DNA from: Candidatus Methylomirabilota bacterium
GTDB taxonomy: Bacteria; Methylomirabilota; Methylomirabilia; Methylomirabilales; CSP1-5
Direction of reading: 5' to 3'
Assembly (NCBI GenBank): GCA_022615475.1
Contig: JAKEGQ010000033.1
Span: 1 to 13,188 of the forward strand
Length of the DNA: 13,188 nt
Every line of letters starts with the position of its first letter. Within the stretch, counting starts at the first letter, position 1. A model generated the notes under the pieces. That model did not search any database. It was not told where the DNA came from and saw nothing but the letters and a program-made list of their open reading frames with translations. Shown in pieces: positions 1 through 4,512 of the stretch. The position numbers and the translations under genes are program-made.

Positions 1-891
1 AAGGCCGTCGAAACGGTCGCCCCCACGGATGCTACCGTGCTGCTCCTGGGGGAGACGGGCACGGGAAAGGAATTGATCGCCCGGGCGTTGCACGATCTGA
101 GCCCGCGGAAGGACCGGGCATTGGTGAGGCTGAACTGTGCGGCCCTCCCTGCCGGCCTTATCGAAAGTGAGCTCTTCGGCCATGAAAAGGGTGCCTTCAC
201 GGGGGCCCTGGGCCGCAAGATCGGCCGCTTCGAGTTGGCGGATGGGGGGACGATCTTCCTGGACGAGGTTGGGGATCTCCCACCAGACCTGCAGGCGAAG
301 CTCCTCCGGGTGCTCCAGGAGGGGGACTTCGAACGGGTCGGGAGCACCGCGACCCTGAAAGTGGATGTTCGGGTGATTGCCGCCACCCATCGGGACCTGG
401 AGAAGGCCAGCCAGGAGGGCACGTTCCGGCCAGACCTCTACTACCGACTGAGTGTCTTCCCCATTGCGATTCCCCCCCTGCGCGAGCGGAAGGAGGACAT
501 CCCGCTCCTGGTCAAGCATTTCGTGTTGAAGTATGGGGCCAAATTCGGGAAGCAGGTCGAGACGATCCCGGAAAAGACCATGCATGCCCTGCTCGACTAT
601 TCCTGGCCCGGCAACGTCCGGGAGCTCGAGAACGTGGTCGAGCGAGCGGTCATCGTCAACATGGGTTCCCAGCTCGAGCTCGGCGAATGGCTGCCGAAGC
701 CCGGTGTTACCGAGGTGGGAGCGCGCGTTCTCATGCTCGAAGAGCTGGAACGGGAACACATCACCAAGACGCTGGAGCTTACCGGATGGCGCGTCAGCGG
801 GGAGAGAGGGGCGGCCAAGCTCCTGGGACTTAAGCCCACCACCCTCGGCGCAAGGATGAGGAAGCTCGGGATCACGAGGAAGGGGGGGTGA
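1..891 (+). CDS. Sigma-54-dependent transcriptional activator (AAA+ plus FhlA-like HTH), 5' partial
   Basis: The reading frame is open from base 1, so the N-terminal sensor or receiver domain lies outside the window; 296 codons are visible. This is the ATP-driven activator that opens sigma-54 RNA polymerase complexes. Counting from the first visible codon: Walker A GETGTGKE at 17-24, the sigma-54 contact loop GAFTGA at 64-69, Walker B GGTIFLDE at 82-89, the RxDLYYRL arginine-finger region near 143-150, and WPGNVRE at 202-208. The C-terminus (about 266-292) is a Fis-type helix-turn-helix of the GAAKLLGLKPTTL kind found in FhlA-like activators. It is followed by its own terminator, and then by a sigma-54 promoter driving two small peptide genes. 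That suggests, by inference, that the cassette is its local target. The family is certain. The signal it senses cannot be told from this window. Confidence 0.97.
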   Translation, partial: KAVETVAPTDATVLLLGETGTGKELIARALHDLSPRKDRALVRLNCAALPAGLIESELFGHEKGAFTGALGRKIGRFELADGGTIFLDEVGDLPPDLQAKLLRVLQEGDFERVGSTATLKVDVRVIAATHRDLEKASQEGTFRPDLYYRLSVFPIAIPPLRERKEDIPLLVKHFVLKYGAKFGKQVETIPEKTMHALLDYSWPGNVRELENVVERAVIVNMGSQLELGEWLPKPGVTEVGARVLMLEELEREHITKTLELTGWRVSGERGAAKLLGLKPTTLGARMRKLGITRKGG

Positions 892-902
892 TCACTTCCA
901 AC

Positions 903-980
903 ATTTCGTCAAATTCGCAAAATATTGCAGCTAGGCTCCGCTTGTTAGCACAGGCCTAGGAACGTCCGCAAACTTATTTG
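903..980. promoter_or_regulatory. Candidate activator-binding palindromes (UAS)
   Basis: The AT-rich spacer after the activator gene holds three short palindromes with 4-bp centres: ATTT-cgtc-AAAT (903-914), GCAA-aata-TTGC (917-928) and CAAA-ctta-TTTG (969-980). The last two have centres 52 bp apart, about five helical turns, and lie roughly 50-115 bp upstream of the -24 element. This is where enhancer sites for sigma-54 activators usually sit. Short AT-rich palindromes also arise by chance, so this is only a candidate. Confidence 0.25.
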
Positions 981-993
981 ATCGAGTAATGAC

Positions 994-1030
994 GGCCATT
1001 TAGAGCGTGCTCTACATGGCCTTTTTGTTT
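994..1030 (+). terminator. Rho-independent terminator of the activator gene
   Basis: GGCCAT (994-999) pairs with ATGGCC (1016-1021). The inner segment AGAGC/GCTCT extends the stem with one mismatch. TTTTTGTTT (1022-1030) follows immediately. It ends the activator transcript about 100 bp after its stop and insulates the sigma-54 promoter that starts 2 bp downstream. Confidence 0.8.
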
Positions 1031-1031
1031 C

Positions 1032-1047
1032 TGGCATAGGCCTTGCG
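1032..1047 (+). promoter_or_regulatory. Sigma-54 (-24/-12) promoter
   Basis: TGGCAT, 5 bp, TTGCG matches the sigma-54 consensus TGGCAC-N5-TTGCW. The invariant GG (1033-1034) and GC (1045-1046) have exact spacing. Transcription would start near 1057, leaving a leader of about 85 nt before the first peptide gene. A sigma-54 activator is encoded immediately upstream, which strengthens the call. Confidence 0.65.
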
Positions 1048-1068
1048 ATTCTTCTCCATCGAACGCGA

Positions 1069-1116
1069 GCTGGCACCGAGTGAAAGAAGGTCCCTGTCGA
1101 ACGGGCGGGTGCCAGC
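1069..1116 (+). other. Structured 5' leader of the peptide operon (9-bp stem hairpin)
   Basis: GCTGGCACC (1069-1077) is perfectly complementary to GGTGCCAGC (1108-1116), enclosing about 30 nt that contain a further CCC/GGG pairing. The structure begins about 12 nt after the predicted start of transcription and ends 18 nt before the AGGAGG ribosome binding site. No T-run follows, so it is not a terminator. It may be an mRNA-stabilising or regulatory leader. Confidence 0.45.
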
Positions 1117-1143
1117 GAACAGCTCATGAGTAATAGGAGGTAG

Positions 1144-1305
1144 ATGAGAATGCGCTGGTTCTTGGGTCTGAGAAAACGGCTGGGAGTACTCATGGTCGCC
1201 CTGGTGTTGGCCATGTGGGTAAGCAGCGCGGTCGGTCGTGGAAGGTCCGACCATCCTGGGGTTGACAAGACGATCTTTATTCCAAAGAGGCCCCAGCAGG
1301 TCTAG
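1144..1305 (+). CDS. Small exported or membrane-anchored peptide, 53 aa, unknown function
   Basis: This is a 53-codon gene first in the putative sigma-54 operon. AGGAGG at 1135-1140 is only 3 nt from ATG 1144 but 9 nt from a second in-frame ATG at 1150, so translation may start there and give 51 residues. The N-terminus is basic (RWFLGLRKR), followed by a hydrophobic stretch at residues 14-30 (including GVLMVALVLAMWV) ending in SSAVG. A hydrophilic tail of about 23 residues carries DHPGVDK and ends PKRPQQV. This is the layout of a signal peptide or single membrane anchor with a short outside segment. No recognisable AxA cleavage site is seen, and I recognise no family. The next peptide gene starts 36 bp downstream. 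Promoter, RBS, hydrophobic signal and shared terminator support it as real. Confidence 0.6.
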   Translation: MRMRWFLGLRKRLGVLMVALVLAMWVSSAVGRGRSDHPGVDKTIFIPKRPQQV

Positions 1306-1341
1306 CTCTCGCGGAATCTAGACGAAGGGAGGTGAGACACG

Positions 1342-1476
1342 ATGAAGCGGTTACTCGCATTCGCACTGGCCCTGACGCTTTTCGCCGCTCCGGCGCTGGC
1401 CCTGGCCGATGATTACAATCGCGCCAAGGACGGGAAGACCGAGTATTTGGATTCGCTCCAACAGCGCGCTGGATAG
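1342..1476 (+). CDS. Small secreted peptide, 44 aa, unknown function
   Basis: This is the second gene of the cassette, with a good ribosome binding site (GGAGG at 1328-1332, 9 nt before ATG). The product opens with a textbook signal peptide: MKR, then a Leu/Ala-rich core, then APALALA. A cleavage after Ala-Leu-Ala at residues 20-22 would release a mature peptide of about 22 residues. It is charged and free of cysteine, starting DDYNRAKDGK and ending SLQQRAG. There are no further transmembrane segments and no lipobox. A strong terminator begins 25 bp after the stop. The family is not recognised. Secreted signal, structural peptide and periplasmic regulator are all open. The gene call is supported by RBS, signal sequence and operon context, not by homology. 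Confidence 0.68.
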   Translation: MKRLLAFALALTLFAAPALALADDYNRAKDGKTEYLDSLQQRAG

Positions 1477-1500
1477 GGCTCCGGGGGTCAGGCCCGACAG

Positions 1501-1538
1501 GCAGAGGGCCTTCGGAACTCCGGGGCCCTCTGCTTTCT
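1501..1538 (+). terminator. Rho-independent terminator closing the peptide operon
   Basis: GCAGAGGGCC (1501-1510) pairs perfectly with GGCCCTCTGC (1524-1533) over 10 bp. The loop itself holds a CGG/CCG pair, and TTTCT follows. Confidence 0.85.
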
Positions 1539-1699
1539 CGGGGGTTCGCCAACGGTGCTTGGGTCCTCGATCAGGGAGTCATAATACATACAGCCCCTCA
1601 TCCTCTCCTCTGTCCGGAGTGTGAGGTACCGACTGAGCGGATGTTCATCTAGCCAAAACAATGGTGCCTCGGCTGACCTAGCAGTAGGAGAACAGGACG

Positions 1700-1909
1700 A
1701 TGAAAAGCGCCACCATGCGAGCTGGCAAGCCGGCTGCTTCGAACCACAACCCGCGCGATTGGCTCGACAAGGGCATCGCGGACATGGGTGAGGGCGTGGA
1801 AATGCAGGTGGAGAAAAGCCGCCGGGGTCACATGGGAGGGTCGTCACGAAACAGGAAATCCAAAGAGATAAACAGGAAATCCAAGGAGGGGCGCTGGCCA
1901 TCCCCTTGA
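1700..1909 (+). CDS. Hypothetical small hydrophilic protein, 69 aa (uncertain)
   Basis: The ORF starts at ATG 1700 with AGGAG at 1686-1690, 9 nt upstream; another in-frame ATG is at 1715. The product is basic and hydrophilic, with no signal peptide or membrane segment. The middle (NPRDWLDKGIADMGEGVEM) looks protein-like. The C-terminus is made of two copies of NRKSKE encoded by a 21-bp tandem DNA repeat. The stop codon lies inside the -35 box of the next promoter. No family is recognised. It could be a real small gene, a gene whose 3' end was rewritten by repeat expansion, or a chance ORF. The 223 bp before it (1477-1699) hold only the terminator and no other signal I can support. Confidence 0.4.
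   Translation: MKSATMRAGKPAASNHNPRDWLDKGIADMGEGVEMQVEKSRRGHMGGSSRNRKSKEINRKSKEGRWPSP
1850..1888 (+). repeat. Tandem direct repeat, two 18-bp units at 21-bp period
   Basis: Unit 1 (1850-1867) and unit 2 (1871-1888) share 17 of 18 bases, both beginning AACAGGAAATCCAA, and are separated by ATA. The 21-bp period keeps the reading frame of the overlapping small ORF and duplicates NRKSKE. Confidence 0.9.
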
Positions 1910-1935
1910 CGCAGTACCACCGACCATGGTATAGA
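1906..1935 (+). promoter_or_regulatory. Sigma-70-type promoter for the rhodanese gene
   Basis: TTGACG (1906-1911), an 18-bp spacer, and TATAGA (1930-1935). Both boxes match 5 of 6 consensus bases. The predicted start near 1942 leaves a leader of about 57 nt before the GTG start at 1999. Confidence 0.55.
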
Positions 1936-1998
1936 GGATGCTAGCGATCGATATGCGACCTTTCGATGAAGGCCGAGTAGTGGGAGCGAGGTGAAACC

Positions 1999-2331
1999 GT
2001 GGCGGAGTTCGAAGACAAAGAGCCGTTTCATCGTGTCGGGGTGAATGACGCCCAGGCGTTGATCGCAGACGGGTACAAGGTCATCGACGTCCGAGAGCCC
2101 TTCGAATGGGTCCAGGGCCGAATTCCCAACGCGACTCACATTCCGCTCAACACGCTGCTGGCACGGGCCCAGGAGCTGCTCACCGAGGACAAGATTATCT
2201 TTGTTTGCGCCGAGGGAGTGCGAAGCGCGGTGGCCTGCGAGGTTGCTGCTGCGGTCGGGCGCACCAATCTGTACAACCTGGAAGGTGGAACGGTCGCCTG
2301 GGCTCGGGCGGGCAATCCGCTGGAGCGATAG
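1999..2331 (+). CDS. Single-domain rhodanese (sulfurtransferase)
   Basis: The product has 110 residues, the normal size of a stand-alone rhodanese domain. These cytoplasmic proteins carry sulfur as a persulfide on one cysteine and pass it to an acceptor. Visible motifs are the VIDVREPFEW strand and loop at 28-37, GRIPNATHIPL at 40-50, and the active-site loop CAEGVRS at 70-76 with Cys70 as the persulfide carrier. This loop matches the family pattern CxxGxRS. The GTG start is supported by GAGGTGA at 1988-1994 just upstream and by the promoter at 1906-1935. The next gene, trxB, starts 87 bp downstream. A short-form thiI lacking its own rhodanese domain lies about 2.2 kb further on, so sulfur supply to that enzyme is one possible role (inference). 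Confidence 0.93.
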   Translation: MAEFEDKEPFHRVGVNDAQALIADGYKVIDVREPFEWVQGRIPNATHIPLNTLLARAQELLTEDKIIFVCAEGVRSAVACEVAAAVGRTNLYNLEGGTVAWARAGNPLER

Positions 2332-2350
2332 CCCTCGGCATTAGGGCTTT
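2330..2350 (+). terminator. Weak hairpin after the rhodanese gene
   Basis: AGCCCT (2330-2335) pairs with AGGGCT (2343-2348) over 6 bp with a 7-nt loop, followed by only TT and then a C-run. It overlaps the rhodanese stop codon. It may be a weak or partial terminator. The perfect palindrome AGATATATCT at 2381-2390 lies between it and trxB and could be part of a trxB promoter, but no clear -35 is seen. Confidence 0.35.
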
Positions 2351-2418
2351 CCCCCTTTGCTCATCTCCCCTTCACCGGATAGATATATCTCCGCTCGATC
2401 CAACGTAAGGAGACCGGT

Positions 2419-3348
2419 ATGGAGCTTCGCGATATTCTCATCCTCGGCTCAGGCCCGGCCGGCTATACCGCTGCCCTCTATGCGGCACGGGCGAACCTGA
2501 AGCCGCTCCTCATCACCGGCGCCCAACCGGGAGGGCAATTGATGACGACCACGATGGTGGAGAACTATCCCGGATTCCCGGATGGGATCATGGGGCCAGA
2601 GCTCATGGAGCTCATGCGGAAGCAGGCGGAGCACTTTGGGACTCGGATCGTCCACCGGGCGGCGACCAAGGTGCACCTCGGGGCACGGCCCTTCACCGTC
2701 GAGGCCGAGGGAGAGCACTTTCGCTGCCGCGTCCTCATCATCGCCACCGGTGCTTCTCCAAACCTGCTGGGCCTCCAGGCCGAGCAGCGACTCATGGGAC
2801 GGGGCGTATCGACCTGCGCCACCTGTGACGGGTATTTCTTCAAGAACCAGGCGGTGGCGGTTGTCGGGGGCGGGGATTCCGCCATGGAAGAGGCGCTGTA
2901 TCTCTCCAAGCTCGCCACCAAGGTGACGGTGATCCACCGGCGTGACAAGCTCCGGGCCTCCAAGATCATGCAGGACCGGGCCTTCGCCAACGCGAAGATC
3001 GCCTTTGAGTGGGAACGCGCGGTGGAGGACATTCTGGGGGATGAGGCGAGCGGGGTGAAGGGCGTTCGTCTCAGGCACGTGAAGAACGGAGAGCGAACCG
3101 AGCTCGCATGTAACGGGGTCTTCATCGCCATCGGGCATAGCCCCAACACGGCCCTTTTCGCAGGGCAGCTCCGCATGGATGCGCGGGGCTATATCGTCAC
3201 GGAGGCCGGAACCAAGACGAGCGTCGCAGGGGTCTTTGCCTGCGGGGATGTCCAGGATCATGTGTATCGCCAGGCAGTGACCGCCGCGGGGACTGGGTGT
3301 ATGGCGGCGATGGATGCCGAGCGATTTCTGGAAACCGAAGGCGGCTAG
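2419..3348 (+). CDS. trxB: Thioredoxin-disulfide reductase (NADPH, FAD)
   Basis: The product has 309 residues, typical of low-molecular-weight bacterial TrxB. It moves electrons from NADPH through FAD and a redox-active disulfide to thioredoxin in the cytoplasm. Motifs in order: FAD-binding GSGPAG at 10-15, GGQLMTT at 38-44 and ENYPGFP at 48-54, the redox motif CATC at 133-136 followed by DG, NADPH-binding GGGDSA at 150-155 with HRRDKLRA at 173-180, and the C-terminal FAD motif GVFACGDV at 271-278. ATG 2419 is preceded by AAGGAG about 6 nt upstream. The HRR motif argues for NADPH use and against ferredoxin-type or NADH-linked relatives. It follows the rhodanese gene in the same direction and may belong to the same thiol/sulfur group. 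Confidence 0.96.
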   Translation: MELRDILILGSGPAGYTAALYAARANLKPLLITGAQPGGQLMTTTMVENYPGFPDGIMGPELMELMRKQAEHFGTRIVHRAATKVHLGARPFTVEAEGEHFRCRVLIIATGASPNLLGLQAEQRLMGRGVSTCATCDGYFFKNQAVAVVGGGDSAMEEALYLSKLATKVTVIHRRDKLRASKIMQDRAFANAKIAFEWERAVEDILGDEASGVKGVRLRHVKNGERTELACNGVFIAIGHSPNTALFAGQLRMDARGYIVTEAGTKTSVAGVFACGDVQDHVYRQAVTAAGTGCMAAMDAERFLETEGG

Positions 3349-3352
3349 AATA

Positions 3353-3442
3353 CCTCAGTGCTGAGGACGGAGGGCTGAGTCGGAGAACAGGACTGAGGAC
3401 TGAGTGCTGAGGTTCGAGCCTCAGTCCTCATATCTCAGTCCT
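3353..3442. repeat. Intergenic palindromic repeat cluster of CTGAG/GGACTGAG units
   Basis: The trxB spacer contains CCTCAG-tg-CTGAGG (3353-3366). It also contains a larger imperfect hairpin whose arms 3389-3412 and 3419-3442 are complementary at 19 of 24 positions around the 6-nt loop ttcgag. The arms are themselves built of repeated GGACTGAG or GTGCTGAG units. No T-run follows, so it is not an obvious terminator. This fits a simple-repeat-derived intergenic element. Confidence 0.8.
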
Positions 3443-3467
3443 CGTGGCTACTAGCCCGGAGGGCGGT

Positions 3468-4088
3468 ATGACGACGCTCCTCCAGCTCGTCCTGGACGGG
3501 CCGGATCGAGGGGGTTCCCTGGAGATGGCGCGTCAGTTGGCTGATCTGGTGGATGCCTTTGAGCTCGGTCCCCGGCTCCTCCAGTTCGAAGGCCCGGCAT
3601 TCGTGAACGCGCTGAGGGGCGCAGCCCCGGGCCGGCCGGTGGCATGCTGGGCCGAGACCGAGGCGGATACCCAGGCGCTGCTCGAGGTCGGGGTCGAAGG
3701 GTTCACCGTGCCAGCCGCCGTTTCGGACGAGGCCCTCTCGGCCATCGTTCTCCGGGGCCGGGAGGCCGGACGGCGGATTCTGCTCGATTGCAGCAGCATT
3801 GCTGACCCAGCCGCGGAGCAGGCGCGCTTCAGGAGGCTCAAGCCGGATCTCTTGAAGATTCCGGTCATGGTCAACCTCCGGGAGGTCATGGCCGGGATGC
3901 GGGACCTGGAAATCCCTGTGGCCTTCAGCGGTGGCTGGAGTGTCACGCAGGTCCCGTGGCTCCTCCTCTACCGGCCGGCTGCTCTGATCGCAGGGTCGGC
4001 CGTCACCGGTGCCCCAGAACCGCGACGGATGATCGAAGCCATCCGCGCGCGGATGGCGATTACGCCGACGATGAGTCGCTTCTACTGA
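3468..4088 (+). CDS. OMP decarboxylase / hexulose-6-phosphate synthase (HUMPS) superfamily barrel, probably not a classical enzyme
   Basis: The product has 206 residues, the size of a single (beta/alpha)8 barrel, and its pattern follows hexulose-phosphate synthases. It has LQLVLD at 5-10 (strand 1), FELGPRLLQFEG at 31-42 (strand 2), a strand-3 segment at 57-65, FSGGW at 153-157 (strand 7) and IAGSAVTGA at 174-182, the C-terminal phosphate-binding region. The superfamily's catalytic DxKxxD on strand 3 is replaced by CxAxxE (Cys60, Ala62, Glu65), and the family's histidine after strand 5 is not seen. By inference it binds a sugar or phosphate ligand with a different activity, or has none. ATG 3468 is chosen over GTG 3444 because GGAGG at 3458-3462 lies 5 nt upstream. 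The C-terminal tail ends TMSRFY. It is framed by palindromic spacers on both sides. Confidence 0.75.
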   Translation: MTTLLQLVLDGPDRGGSLEMARQLADLVDAFELGPRLLQFEGPAFVNALRGAAPGRPVACWAETEADTQALLEVGVEGFTVPAAVSDEALSAIVLRGREAGRRILLDCSSIADPAAEQARFRRLKPDLLKIPVMVNLREVMAGMRDLEIPVAFSGGWSVTQVPWLLLYRPAALIAGSAVTGAPEPRRMIEAIRARMAITPTMSRFY

Positions 4089-4090
4089 TC

Positions 4091-4169
4091 AGCTGTCAGC
4101 CGTTAGCGGTCAGCACGGGACGTCAGTTCATTGCTGACGGCTGATTGCTGACTGCCGACAGCTTTTTTT
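4091..4169 (+). terminator. Repeat-built hairpin with T7 tract (terminator or attenuator)
   Basis: AGCTGTC (4091-4097) pairs with GACAGCT (4157-4163), and GTCAGCA (4109-4115) pairs with TGCTGAC (4132-4138). Further GCTGA-type units lie between, and seven T follow at 4163-4169. It should end the transcript of the barrel gene, which stops at 4088. However, the T-run ends only 11 bp before the start of the next same-strand gene, so it may act as a leader attenuator. The spacer is built of degenerate TGACnGCTGA-like repeats. Confidence 0.6.
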
Positions 4170-4180
4170 CGGGTGTCCGG

Positions 4181-4504
4181 ATGCGATGGGTCAAGCTGGA
4201 GGACATTCAACGGTTCTCCCCGGAGAGGATGGTCAAGGCCCCTCTCTTTGAGACCGATCGTTTCTTCGCAGATCTCTATTGTTTCGAGCCGGGACAGGCG
4301 CAGAAACCGCATTCCCATCTGGACTCCGACAAGGTCTATGTCGTTTGCGAAGGACAGGGGAGGTTCCGGGTCGGGGACGAGGAGCGCGATCTGGGTGCGG
4401 CCTCGGCGATCCTGGCCCCTGCCGGCGTGGAGCACGGGGTGGTCAACCGGGGACCGGGCCGGCTGGTCCTCTTGGTCTTCATGGCGCCGAAACCGAAGCA
4501 CTGA
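4181..4504 (+). CDS. Small single-domain cupin
   Basis: The product has 107 residues with one cupin-2 beta-barrel. The first motif runs GQAQKPHSHLDSDKVYVVCEGQG at 38-60 in segments: histidines at 44 and 46 are metal ligands, and the family pattern HxHx4E has Lys51 where the usual glutamate stands. The second motif has PAGVEHGVVN at 80-89 with His85. Such proteins bind a metal and act as small isomerases, oxygenases or ligand-binding regulators; no specific substrate can be read. The start is set at ATG 4181. Starting earlier would put the T-run and repeat of the upstream hairpin into the protein. No good Shine-Dalgarno is visible (GGGTG at 4171-4175 at best). thiI begins 8 bp after its stop, so the two are probably co-transcribed. 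Confidence 0.85.
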   Translation: MRWVKLEDIQRFSPERMVKAPLFETDRFFADLYCFEPGQAQKPHSHLDSDKVYVVCEGQGRFRVGDEERDLGAASAILAPAGVEHGVVNRGPGRLVLLVFMAPKPKH

Positions 4505-4512
4505 GAGGTCTG

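Noticed and set aside
1069..1116. Riboswitch or terminator in the peptide operon leader
   Set aside because: No known riboswitch core is recognisable and no T-run follows the stem, so it is reported only as a structured leader.
945..1268. Minus-strand frame of 107 codons over the peptide cassette
   Set aside because: It runs through a terminator, a promoter and the first peptide gene, has no RBS, and its product looks random. The plus-strand features explain the region better.
1850..1888. Possible CRISPR-like repeat
   Set aside because: Only two copies, with a 3-bp gap and no unique spacers. It is a simple tandem duplication.
1488..1901. Minus-strand frame of 137 codons, Cys/Pro/Ser-rich
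   Set aside because: It reads through the terminator at 1501-1538 and the tandem repeat, and its composition is that of non-coding DNA.
2449..3261. Antisense frame of 270 codons over trxB
   Set aside because: It lies wholly inside trxB, whose motifs are complete. Composition is typical of a GC-rich shadow frame.
4279..4512. Upstream extension of thiI by 78 codons
   Set aside because: The extension overlaps the cupin gene in another frame. ThiI homology begins at ATG 4513, which has its own RBS.
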